In this document: piece by piece, positions 27,730-55,670 of the stretch
Numbering within the stretch: position 1 is the first letter of the stretch
Layout of the letters: the number at the start of each line of letters is the position of its first letter
The notes under the pieces: model-generated
The model's input: only the letters and a program-made list of their open reading frames with translations
Told to the model about the DNA's origin: nothing
The model's database searches: none
Position numbers and translations under genes: made by a program
From: Pempheris klunzingeri
Taxonomy: Eukaryota > Chordata > Actinopteri > Acropomatiformes > Pempheridae
Assembly: GCF_042242105.1 (NCBI RefSeq)
Contig: NC_092019.1
Location: 17,467,328-17,531,327, forward strand
Length of the DNA stretch: 64,000 bases
Direction: 5' to 3'

Positions 27730-27785
27730 GTATATGTTCCCTCCCACCCTCCCTCCCTCCCTAATCCCACCCACCCACCCACACT
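27730..27785 (+). repeat. CCCT/ACCC simple repeat
   Basis: Short C-rich tandem repeats in the u2af2 3' UTR, just past the stop codon. Confidence 0.8.
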
Positions 27786-27801
27786 TCTCTTCATGCCTCC
27801 T

Positions 27802-34320
<6,519 letters not shown>

Positions 34321-34375
34321 CTCTGTGAGTTGAAAGCTACTACGCTTTCGGCGACTGCGTTGTTCAGTTGGCGGT

Positions 34376-34663
34376 GGCTAGCTTAAGCTAGCAACAAAGT
34401 GAACACAACACTTTTTTCAAAAAAAATCAAGTACCTCGCGGATGTAGCTCAAGCAAATTGGCTTCACCAAACTGCCCACTTCACAAGAGAACTACAAAAT
34501 GTTACCCAGCACACACATTAGCGGTGTGGTATTTATTTACAACGTAACAGACAAAATCATTGAGAAAGACAACGTGGGTTAGCCTGCTAATGTTAGCTAA
34601 CTAGCTTGTAGCAAAGTCCAGAAGAATGGGCCTGCTACTCGTTAGCGAGTTAGCAAGCTAGCA
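34376..34663. repeat. Cluster of GCTAGC / GTTAGC motifs at the u2af2 promoter
   Basis: Three groups of short near-palindromic TTAGC/GCTAGC words occur at 34376-34393, 34578-34612 and 34641-34663, just upstream of the u2af2 start codon. A similar cluster lies upstream of ccdc106. Confidence 0.5.
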
Positions 34664-34852
34664 CGAAAGCCGAATGAATGGGAGTCTTTGCAAGGCAAAA
34701 TGCAAATCCCGGGGGGTCGCTGGCGCACGAAGCGCAGTTATTCAACTTTATAAGTCAAATACACACGCTTTTAAATGTTTAACGCCAAGCGAAAACAATA
34801 CAGATTTCGGTATGCCCGCTTTTTCGCTCCGTCTCCCAGGTACCCCGTGACA

Positions 34853-34860
34853 CCGGAAGT
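34853..34860 (+). promoter_or_regulatory. ETS-type site upstream of u2af2
   Basis: CCGGAAGT lies about 530 bases before the u2af2 start codon, in a stretch with raised CpG content. ETS sites of this form are typical of ubiquitously active promoters. No TATA box is evident. Promoter use is inferred. Confidence 0.35.
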
Positions 34861-34863
34861 TGA

Positions 34864-37371
34864 TGAATGACAGGTTTCCGTTGAGTGAAAAAGACGCTTC
34901 AGCGGAGACACTGATGCAGATTATGGACACGCTCAGGAGGAGAAGAGTGAAATTTCTACCCCTAACCCCATAATCTGTGTCTCGTTCTGTTTAACACGTG
35001 TTATCTAAAGTGGGATCAACTTTTATTTTGCAGGCCATCACTTTCAAACCCTTTACTTTGAACTTGAGTCTTAAGCAAATGGTTTTCTTTCAGATTTATT
35101 GAAATTCAAAAATGTTAACACCGATTGCTTTTGTCAAATTAACAAAAAATACTCACAAACTCTTTATGTTACAAAGATCATATTCAGTGTTTTCCTCCAA
35201 ATAGTGTTCTGAGTACATTATTTTAACAGGAGAAACTTGAAATTAAGAAATAAAGTGCTCAAAATAAACCAACATTGTCTTTTAGCTGAAAGAGCCTCTG
35301 CTGCATAATGTCGATACCAGTTTCTAATGGAGAAACGAGGGGGGGGGGGGGAAATTATGTGTACAATATTTGTATGATTTTGTGTATACCTACTTCCCAA
35401 CAGACAGACTAAAACATACTACAAAAGTTATAAGAAGTTCTTTCAGTGAGTGTGATGTTGGATTTTACAGATGAATAAATCTACATTTTTGTAAGTAATG
35501 AAATGCACGAATGAAATCTGAGTCTTACATTTAGTGAATGTGAGATACACACGTCTCTCAGTCTTATATGAGACATAAAAATGAGACAGATGATTGTTTT
35601 TAAAACAGCACGTTGGATGGTACAATTTTGCAATATCTGCATAGCAGTTGCACTGCACATTACACTGCTTTCTTTTAAAGCCAAACAAACAGATAATTAG
35701 CTTCCAAAGATTGGAGTACGTATGTCTGTTCACTTTCAGGAAAAAGGATCTAACCAAGAATCACTGTATTTAACTGTAACCTAATCTGCATAAATATAAG
35801 TGACTCTATACCAGTGAAAACACACATGATCACACAATATAATCAACATGTCTGCCGCTTTGAAAATAATGAATTTTGACAAGACCTCTATAAACTACGA
35901 ACCATCAAACACATGCATTAGTAGTGAGAGGCAATAATAGATCCTATGTGTCCACAAGCTTGCTGCTTTTGCTGATGCTGTAACTCACGCTGTAAAATTG
36001 TTTGTGTAATTAATGTCCACATGGAAGATGTTACAAACAGCTAGTAGTAAATGCTCTGTACCACATTTTACAAAAGGAATTATTGCACCCAAAGCATTAC
36101 AAAAGCCTCAATACCAGAAGCATAGGAAGTGACGTTTACTGTATTTTAGTGCAGATAATTTACAAAAAGGGTTGGTACAACCCTTGGTGGAACATCAGAG
36201 TAATGCAGCAGTGTTGTTGTTAGAACTGGGCCCAAGACCTGCAAGTTATTATGAGCCAAACACATACAATATCACCAACATATTTGTGTCTGTCTTTAAT
36301 TTCTGACTAAAAACATGTGGCTCTTGTTGCCAGAAGTGAATCACTGGTACAGAATGCATTTTCACCACATAATGTTGGACTCGTCTTCACTATAGTCAGT
36401 TCACGATTGCATCTGTTTCCTTGTTTTTAAGAGTTCTCCCCTCCTTTAAACCAGGAGAAACGCAAGGGAAAAGCTAACGCAACACAACTCCAGGATTGTA
36501 ATTCAGTTACAGTTCAGGGAGTGAAAGTGACCCAAAACTGTTGCCTCAACATAAGGACATCACAAAGATTGCATTAAGGCAAGTGAAAATGGTTGAGGAT
36601 ATATTGGCCAGGCTAAAAATAATACACCAAAGACACACAGAGCAATATAAACAAAAGTAAATGAACATTTCTTATTCACAATTCTACAAAATCTATGGAG
36701 TGCCACAAAACTTAGACACTGTGATTGAAACAATAGTTACCATAGTTTTTAAGATTGTGTCAAAATTGCAAACAAAGTGATAAAAATAGTTATATTCATT
36801 ACCCATTTAGACTGTCAGGAAATAAAACAATCTAGATAATGAATGAATGAACTACCGGCCTCAAGCTGATCCAGATGTGTCTCTGCAAAGCCCGGGGCTG
36901 AAACATGAATGAGCTAATATGCACACACTCATTTAAGTTCTGAAGAAAAGCAATCCCCTCTACAATCCTGATAGTAAAGACACATTCTTATTCACAAATT
37001 CTGAATCGCACTGAGCAATGACAACCATGTTTTTTCCCTTTTCGGGCTGCAGCAGGCACTCCCACATCCTCAGTATTACTGGAACGGTGGTGAGGATTTG
37101 GCGAATAAACCGACAGTCCTGTACAACATATTCATGGTAAGAGTGAGAAGAGAAATATTATTTGTTTGAAAAGCAAAGGATGTCAGCTGCAGTTTGCGTG
37201 GCCATATCCAGGATGCTGAGATAGCAAAGTAATTCCTCACGCCTCTGGACATCTCTGTACCTCTGTGGCGAGCTGACCTGCTGCAGCAGGACCCAGCTGC
37301 CTCTTCTCTACTCACTTCACCACCAACTCCACTGCTGTGCAGACACCTCCCCTTCCTCTGTCTTTCTCCCC
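34864..37371. other. Interval between the u2af2 promoter and the ccdc106 stop codon
   Basis: No coding exon was found. It is AT-rich and probably contains the ccdc106 3' UTR, since ccdc106 is transcribed leftward into it. A run of about 14 G lies at 35338-35351. Confidence 0.5.
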
Positions 37372-39250
<1,879 letters not shown>

Positions 39251-39861
39251 CTCAGACAACGTGAAGAATGTTTGATTAGTTTACGGTTGCGTGGTTGCAC
39301 AAATGATTTACTTCGATAAACATTGTGCTTATGGTCACATCTATTTACAGAAGGAGTGGATCGCCGGCGATCTTTTATAACATCTAACATCTAACGTACT
39401 TTATGCTCAGACAACCAGCAAACCAAAGCCAATTTAATACCTCTCTGGTCATGCATGTATAAACTCAAACAGTGAAACTGGATGTGTCAGTCAGATATAA
39501 GTTAGTAGCGGCCTGGAAATGTGTTCACAATGTGGAGGCGAGTTAACATTTAGCCGTACACAACGTTAGCATGAAATAGTGCTAGCAACAATTTGGCTAC
39601 GAATTGAAAAAACAAACAAACGCATCCTTTCTACAACACGTAAGTGTTTATTTCCGCCATTCACACACTGCTAGAGTCTCCCGCGACCAATATATTGTGC
39701 AGAAATTGGTACATACCACTTTACGTTTGTAATAACTTAATCGTGCACATGTAATAAGACGTTATTACTCAGTCATATCTCCATTCACCAGTTCGGCTGC
39801 TAGCTAACAAGCTAACAATAACAATTACCGCTCTTTTATTTTTTCAACGCGCTCTTGCGTC

Positions 39862-39870
39862 ACTTCCGGG
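39862..39870 (+). promoter_or_regulatory. ETS-type site upstream of ccdc106
   Basis: ACTTCCGGG lies about 610 bases upstream of the ccdc106 start codon, close to GCTAGC/GCTAAC motifs (39799-39817 and 39563-39589). It resembles the u2af2 upstream region. Promoter function is inferred. Confidence 0.35.
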
Positions 39871-40399
39871 TGTAATGAAGTTGACGGTCGTCTTTACTAA
39901 ATAATGTCATAATAATGCCCACAGCAGAGGATTTGTATTTAAAGTTTATCTTAGCGTAGGACAATATTTAACACGGTGGTTCGAGAAAAAAACAAACACT
40001 ATATATTATTTTATATTGTTTTGTTTTTTACAAAACATTGTGTTTACAGTAAGGTGACATATTAAAACCCTTTAACGTCCTCACCAAGAAAAAAAGCAAT
40101 GAAAAAAATTATTCTTTATATATTTTATTTCCTTGGGGCACTAATCACAAAAATCAATGTTTTTTTATGAACAGACCCCACATTTTTTGAAATATTGGCC
40201 TCTACCAAACGGTTGAGATGTAAGTAAAACATGTTTTCAATAAGATATAGTGAGTCAAAATGTGCTCTACCATATGGTTGAGCAGAAGGTTAAAGGGTTA
40301 AGGTGTAATAGGTTTAATAAATACGTTTTAGTCTTGAACTAATTTCTGAGACAAAATGTGCACCAACATTTTCAGCCTTGTCGTGGGCAGGGCGCAGGA

Positions 40400-40532
40400 A
40401 CAGGTCGAGCAGGTGAGGAGGTGTCAGGTTTCAGCGGTGACTGGTGGCTTCATAGAGTGCATCTGCTAAACGCACCATTTCTACAATAAGCACGTTTCAA
40501 CTTTATATATCCAGAAAACTGCAATCATAACG
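40400..40532 (+). other. Candidate noncoding first exon of tmem238
   Basis: A good donor, ACG|GTAAGT, gives a last exon base at 40532. The tmem238 ATG at 40933 sits 11 bases after a polypyrimidine-AG acceptor (exon from 40922), so a spliced 5' UTR is expected. The upstream limit is unknown. Confidence 0.4.
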
Positions 40533-40932
40533 GTAAGTGTTTGGGATTTTATTTTTCCCGCAAGTGTATTTGTTATAATGTAGACTTGTCTGTATTAAAA
40601 AGAGGCAGTAAAGGTGAGGGACAGGCGTGGCACCTGTTTTGACTGTAAATGCTGGGTCGGTGGAAAACATGCCAGAAAACTAAAGAAAGTTTTGTTAACT
40701 GTTCTGTTGCTGCTATGTTGTTTTAAATTATGTTATGGTTGTATTACGTATAGAGGAAAATCACCACTGCCCTACATAGCTGACTACTTGGTAAAAACAA
40801 TGAATTAACAATGAAAAACAATGAATTAGATCATGATATTTTATTATTATGGAGCCAGATGTTATTTAATACGACGCCCTGGCAAGTCCATATTTCCACA
40901 TGACATCCTCCCGTCTCCTTTTCAGAGCAGTC

Positions 40933-41262
40933 ATGGCACCCAAATATGATGGCTTGTCCCACTGTAAGCTGGCCCTGGTGTTTGCTGTGCTGATGGACCT
41001 GTTGGGTGTCATATCCCTGCTGCTGGGGGTCTTCGCTCCGCTAGAGATCAAAGGCAGAGACTTTGGGGATCTGCTGGTGTACACGGGAGCCCTGCTGGTG
41101 CTACTGTCCCTGGCAGGCTGGGTCATGTGGTACAGTGGCAATATTGAGGGTCTGACCTCTAAAAAGGAGTTGGGGGGAACTGTGGGTGGAGCTGTGGATC
41201 GCCTTGCCCGCTCCCTGAGCCGCAGGATACGGATCCCAAGGACTCGCAGCAGTCCAACATAG
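40933..41262 (+). CDS. tmem238: Transmembrane protein 238
   Basis: Single coding exon, 109 aa. Seen: two hydrophobic segments (about residues 12-34 and 45-68) joined by a short loop holding [11 protein letters not shown], then WYSGNIE and a basic tail with [12 protein letters not shown]. Human TMEM238 shows the same order ([33 protein letters not shown]), so the family call is firm. Family knowledge is thin: a small two-pass membrane protein. Human TMEM238 lies in 19q13.4, in line with the u2af2 and ccdc106 neighbours. The downstream JIP-family gene converges on it. Confidence 0.88.
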   Translation: [109 protein letters not shown]

Positions 41263-41857
41263 GAGGAGGAACCCAAGACGACACCAACGCCTAACTGATT
41301 GACTTGGACTATTGTTACATGAGGGGCTGTCCTTAACCCGGCTGCAGTCCAAACTGCCTGAGGCAAAGGAGTGTCACTGCTGGTTGTCACTCATTCCCAA
41401 CACTTCTCTGGTGGATTTAACAAACACCTCATTCACATGAGAAAAAGTGTAATTTGTTATGTTATCATGAGGGAGAGTTTGTATCGTCTTTGCTTAAGAA
41501 GTTGTATATGGACTACACTGTGGTTTTTAAGGTAACAGGCACTACTACAGATTCCAGTATGAAAAAGATTCATCTGTTTTATTTCGTCTGTCGTGTTTGT
41601 GTTGTGTTGCTGCAGTAGATTATAGTGATATCACTCAAAATTAAATGACTACAAGAACCATAGAGGACATTTTTAATGATTATATTTCCACATGTTTGAG
41701 TCAGAAAAAAATACTCAAGTCTTAATTGCCTTTTCTAGAAAGATAAAGAGATGGTATGACATCAATTTGTGTGTACAAACTTGTCACTGCACAAAAATAC
41801 TGTATAGGACGCTTGAAAGAGCTTTTCTCCCTTATTTTACAGAAGATACTGAAATCA

Positions 41858-41863
41858 ATAAAA
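41858..41863 (+). terminator. Candidate poly(A) signal of tmem238
   Basis: AATAAA, about 600 bases after the tmem238 stop codon. Confidence 0.45.
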
Positions 41864-42581
41864 ATAAATGAGGACATCAGAGTAAGACAATAAGCAAAGA
41901 ACTGATTGAGAAAATAAATAATTTCTAAGGACCAACACTGAAATTGTTCATTTTAAAAGATGGAATATCACACATTTGTTTACAGACAGACACATTTAAA
42001 ATGTGCAGTTATTTGTAATTACGCCACATTCAATGTGGAGGGGTGAAATTTGAAAAGAAATAGCAAAAAACACACACATCACAATCAAAAGAAACTATCC
42101 CAACTCCCAATGTCAGGAGATATGAAGTGTCTGATTGTCTTTACGCTGAGATAAGACCAACACCTGTTTCCAGTTCACAGTTAACAACAAAGTTTGTACA
42201 CAGCAGCTTCAAGAGCAGCCATATTATTATGTTAAACACTATGATTATTATGTATGACAGCTCCTCTTGGAGGAATAAAGATGAGACTGATAATATTGTT
42301 CTTCAGCAACAGAAAACATCACCCGGGTCTGGCAGAAAAATGTATCAGAGATCTGTACGCCAGGGAAACTGAGTGCATAGTTAGTGCAAAGGTAAAAATG
42401 AGCTATTAACAATCAGACTGAAATTCTGACAAATTTTACAGAAATAATGTAAAATCAGATGAAGGCACACAGTAAAACATAATCATCCATTAGGATAATC
42501 CAGTCAAAAAACAGATGTACAAAATGAATGAGGTAAACAAGGATGAAACAGTTTGTATCATATAGATGTTTAGAGGACACT

Positions 42582-42587
42582 TTTATT
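42582..42587 (-). terminator. Candidate poly(A) signal of the JIP-family gene
   Basis: TTTATT on the plus strand (AATAAA on the minus strand), about 115 bases past the stop codon at 42700. It implies a short 3' UTR, converging with tmem238 about 700 bases away. Confidence 0.45.
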
Positions 42588-42699
42588 GCTGCAACGTTGA
42601 GCCGTTGCTTCATTCAGTTCCTTGAAAGCACCATTTCCAGGGCATTTGTGCTCCATCTTCATCTCATGCCAAACGGGCAGAACTGGGAGATGACCCCCG

Positions 42700-52074
<9,375 letters not shown>

Positions 52075-52964
52075 CAGCCAGTTATTTCTATCAGCTGTGT
52101 CAACTGTCAAAACAGCGATTTTTCAACTCTATAAGTCAGTTTAGTGGCAGAAAATCTCTCTCTCCTGACTATACTTCCTCATCAACTAATACAACTAGTT
52201 TATCTAGCTTTCTAACATTTCTGCCAACACCCATATTCCATGACTTAATGTTTCATTTTTTCTTGGCGGCATCCTCTTAGGGTGCACTCAACCAGACATT
52301 TATCTGATGTCAGGGGGCGTTTTGGAGTCCATCCTGAAAGAGAAAGGAAGAAAATATAATGATTATCAGTCTCCTCTCGAGTTTAAAAGCTAAGGGACAG
52401 CCAAATGACAGACTCAAATGCTTAGACATGCATTTTTTTTCTTTCTAACTAATTACTGTGTGATTATAATTGGTTGGTCAGGTGGTTGTCTGGCATTGTA
52501 ATCTGTGACTAATTTGGTTTGTTTAACAGCAACAACAGACAAACAAAGCATCTTCTCAGTAAGGATGAAATTTAAATTCCAATGGTTGGTTTTATGTCAG
52601 GGTGTAGACTAATAAGGCCTTCCTTAAAGATCCGTAAACTGTTAAGTTAAAACAAATGCTAACAAACTGTTAAGATGCATACCTGGGCAGATTTCTCTTT
52701 ACATGTTCCAAGCCAGAAATAAGTTTTTGTATGTAGTTCAATACATTCAAAGAAACAATTGGTTAGTCAGTCAGTCGTACCACAGAAAATCATTTGGCAA
52801 CTAATGATAACTAATGATTAAAAGGTACTTTTTCCAAGTTTCAGCTTCTCACTTGGGTTTATTTTGTCTTGTGTAAAAGTGAACTGAATATCTTTGTGTT
52901 TTGAACTGTTGATTGGACAGAATAAATTTGTCAGTCAAATACCAAGAATAGTGAAAAATACTGA

Positions 52965-53200
52965 TCACCATTACCCATTGTCCAATGTGACAGTCAAATT
53001 ATTTGTTTATTCCAAGCCACAGTCCAAACCCCAAAAATATTCAGTTTACTATCCAATAAGGCAAGAAAGGCAGCAAACCCACTTCAGAAACTGAAACCGA
53101 AATGACTTTTTTGAAAAGCGACTCAAATGATTTATCACTTGTTGGGTTAGTTGCAGATTATTTTCTATCAATTGACTGAAAAAAATTCTTTCAATTGTAA
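52965..53200 (+). repeat. Dispersed ATTAATC-type repeat, copy 3
   Basis: The longest copy, in JIP-family intron 1. It has 'CAGTCCAAACCC', 'ATTCAGTTTACTAT' and 'GTTGCAGATTATTTTCT' in order. It is non-coding and diverged. Confidence 0.6.
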
Positions 53201-53486
53201 CCAAAACAAGCAGCCTCAAGATGCTTCCTGAGCTCCAGGAAACTGTAATGGTATATTTTTTCCCTATTTCCTGACATCTTGTAGGTCAGCGGGTTAATAG
53301 ACAATGAAAATGAAATTTAGTTTCAGCTTTGGTGCAGCTCCAAAGATGCATGTAGCTAATATGTGGGGTTTTTTTTTTTCGTTTTTTTACTTTAAGGTCT
53401 CGCTAATGCTGATTAAACCCCCCTCTAACAGTCAACCTTCACATTAAATAATGATGTATTTCTAATAAGGATTATGTAGCACGGAG

Positions 53487-53488
<2 letters not shown>

Positions 53489-53546
<58 letters not shown>
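53489..53546 (+). repeat. Perfect GT microsatellite
   Basis: About 29 uninterrupted GT units, roughly 310 bases inside intron 1 of the JIP-family gene. It is the longest dinucleotide run in the window. Confidence 0.97.
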
Positions 53547-53547
<1 letters not shown>

Positions 53548-53857
53548 ATCCAGCACCACAAACAGCACACAGAATAAATTCAAGCGCTTAAATGTAACGT
53601 TCAACACATTGACCCGACAGCCTAAAAACAGGTAATACGCGTCGGTAATGAGGCTAAATTGTGTGTCTTGGTTAGCAGAGAGGAACAGAAGCGTTTGAAA
53701 ATGACACAGTTGAACTGACATGCTGTATAAATAAGTAACATGACTGACAGTGGACACCTTTGGCAGAGACCTTTGGCAGCAAGTTTACAAAGTTGTGACT
53801 TGACCTAAAAAACAAGCCGAGTGGTCGCTTTGCTCGGCGGCCCTTTCACACACTCAC

Positions 53858-53960
53858 CTTGGCGGCTGACTCCGTCGTAGCTTTTAGTTTACAACAACCA
53901 AAATACTGAAATACAAGTCGTTTTTTCTTCGGGGATGATATCAATTACACACAAACGAGT
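53858..53960 (-). other. Candidate noncoding first exon of the JIP-family gene
   Basis: On the minus strand the sequence ends in the donor CCAAG|GTGAGT, with the last exon base at 53858. The first coding exon opens at 52103 behind a good acceptor, so an upstream exon is needed. CpG density is raised here and the sequence just beyond (53990-54080) is GC-richer. The 5' limit is unknown. Confidence 0.4.
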
Positions 53961-55235
53961 TTAAAGAAGGGGGTGTTGTTTGATTCTGACGAAACCAGAC
54001 ATGACCTCGGTCTGGCCAATCAGAGCGCTGCCTTTGTCGATGTTAACCAATAGGAGGGGAGAAGAGGCGGGACATAGGCGGGTTTGTTTTCAGAAGGAAA
54101 AAAAAAGTTTCCTGAAACTTGAACGATGACACGTGACCATGGAGGTAGCAGCAGGCTGTCAGGTGACCTGAGTCAGGCACGTCTTAGACGGATACCTGTT
54201 TAAATACCTCACATACCTGAGAACGAGTTAGTCCTCCTGCCATGTTACTGCAAGGCATCAGACTAGTATGAGACAATTATGTTTGCAATATGAACGGTGC
54301 GTGTAGATAAAGTTACTCAGGTGATAAATTGAACTAGCAAAGACGACTGAGCGACTGTTTTTTGTTTGTTTTTATTGCATGCCAGCATCATTGCACATCA
54401 CTCCATCTTTCTTATAGATTTCTTATATTGTATAGAAATAAATGCTTTTACTACTCAATGTGTGAGAAAAAAATGAACTGTGCCATATTTCATTTTGTGA
54501 GGGACAAAGAAACATTTTTAAGTAAGTCACAGTGAGGATGAAGAACAGTTCGTTTTAATTCCAGCAGATGGAGGTACTAACACATTCCCCCCCTACAGGC
54601 CCTCTCCTTCCTTCTCCTCCTTAATGACATAGGCCACATTAAGTGAGAAAGTCTGTTCTTTTGTGTATAATCTGAGTGAACAAACCGTACAACAGACTAC
54701 TGTATTCTGTAATAATGTCTCCCTTTATTATCTGCACACTTTGCCCTCTTCCAGGTTTTAATCTTTTTGTTTTTCTTTCTCTGTCACTTTGTCTCTCTGG
54801 CTCTCTCTCACACACACACAAACACACACGTAGTCTATTTATGACATACTTGGTACATGGTCTGTTTACATGGTAGAAAAAAAATATAAAACACAACAAG
54901 TAGATGTCTTGTATTCATAGTTTTACTCAGGTAGAAGCACTGAAGCATTATCAGCAGGATGTACTTATAGTAGTATCAAAAATAGTGTTTATCAGGCAGC
55001 AGCATCTTATTATTCTGGATTATTATCACTGATGCATTCTTTTGTAAACTGCATTTTGAAGCTGGATGAGGCTAAGATAATTTTAGCTACTTTATAAACT
55101 GTTAAACGGTAGTTTAAGATGTAACAATGCAACAAATCATACACAACAAAACATATGATGTTTTCACATGCTTTGTCTTCAGTTACTGGTAACTAAAGCT
55201 CACTATCTCTTATCTCTGCTGTCTTTAATCTTCTT
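53859..55235. other. Interval between the JIP-family promoter and the TMEM100-like gene
   Basis: The left part (53960-54200) is GC-richer and probably promoter. The right part is AT-rich and probably 3' UTR of the leftward-transcribed TMEM100-like gene. No coding exon was seen. Confidence 0.45.
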
Positions 55236-55670
55236 TTATACTGTGACTTTTTTAATTACCCTTCCACTCTCTACAAGAACCTCTTTTCCATCCTCCCTCT
55301 CCTCTCGAGTCATCTCTCTCTTCTTCCTCGTCAGGAGGTAAAATGCCACCACACTTCCCACCACCATGAAACTGAGGGCCAGAATCACAAACCCCAGCCC
55401 CAGTAAGTGAGACGTTCCTCCTTTGGACTGGTTCAGTTGGTCCCACAGACCCACAGCTACGCAACTGATGCCGATGAGAGTTCCCCAAAAACTAAAGGCC
55501 AGCATGCAGGATCCACAGGACAGCTCAGCGCCCCCCGTCACCACTGTGATGCCCGCCACTGACACGACCCCCCCTGGTAAGGTCACAGCCTCAGATTTAG
55601 GGTCGTAGGTGATAGTAGAGGTGACTTGTGATAGAGTTGAGGGATCCAGTGTTTCCATCTTGGCTGTCAT
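55236..55670 (-). CDS. TMEM100-like two-pass membrane protein
   Basis: Single-exon frame of 144 aa. Seen: a polar N-terminus with PKSEAVTLPGG, then GGAELSCGSCMLAF leading into a first hydrophobic helix (about residues 56-76), a short loop, a second helix (about 88-112) and a basic/acidic tail (LTRKKREMTREERED) ending KKVTV. Human TMEM100 (134 aa) has the same plan, with SPKSEVVITTVP and GGTELSCYRC before its first helix. Family knowledge: TMEM100 is induced by BMP/ALK1 signalling in endothelium and modulates TRPA1-TRPV1 in sensory neurons. The match outside these blocks is weak, so this may be a TMEM100 paralogue or a related two-helix family. The tail VTV could act as a class II PDZ ligand (inference). 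Confidence 0.6.
   Translation of the reverse strand: MTAKMETLDPSTLSQVTSTITYDPKSEAVTLPGGVVSVAGITVVTGGAELSCGSCMLAFSFWGTLIGISCVAVGLWDQLNQSKGGTSHLLGLGFVILALSFMVVGSVVAFYLLTRKKREMTREEREDGKEVLVESGRVIKKVTV

Larger units (their letters stand above)
19470..27801. other. Gene-poor interval between cacng6 and u2af2
   Basis: No convincing coding exon was found on either strand. The left part should contain the cacng6 promoter and 5' UTR (transcription runs leftward). The right part, up to about 1.3 kb from the u2af2 stop, is probably u2af2 3' UTR: a minus-strand AATAAA (plus TTTATT) lies at 26450-26455. Between them are a dispersed repeat (20945-21115), a GA-rich tract (22735-22870), a TA repeat near 24840 and a possible LINE scrap (25150-25480). 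Confidence 0.5.
52104..53857. other. First intron of the JIP-family gene
   Basis: No coding exon was established. It contains a dispersed-repeat copy (about 52965-53200), a T-rich run near 53370 and a 58-base GT microsatellite. A short ATG-bearing stretch after an acceptor at about 52334 could be an alternative 5' exon but meets a stop after 10 codons. Confidence 0.45.

Noticed and set aside
34748-34930. 60-residue minus frame upstream of u2af2
   Set aside because: Lies in the presumed promoter, has no family match and no splice link to u2af2.
52290-52334. ATG-bearing stretch after an acceptor, upstream of the first JIP-family coding exon
   Set aside because: Reads only 10 codons to a stop and lacks a good donor; not used as the start.
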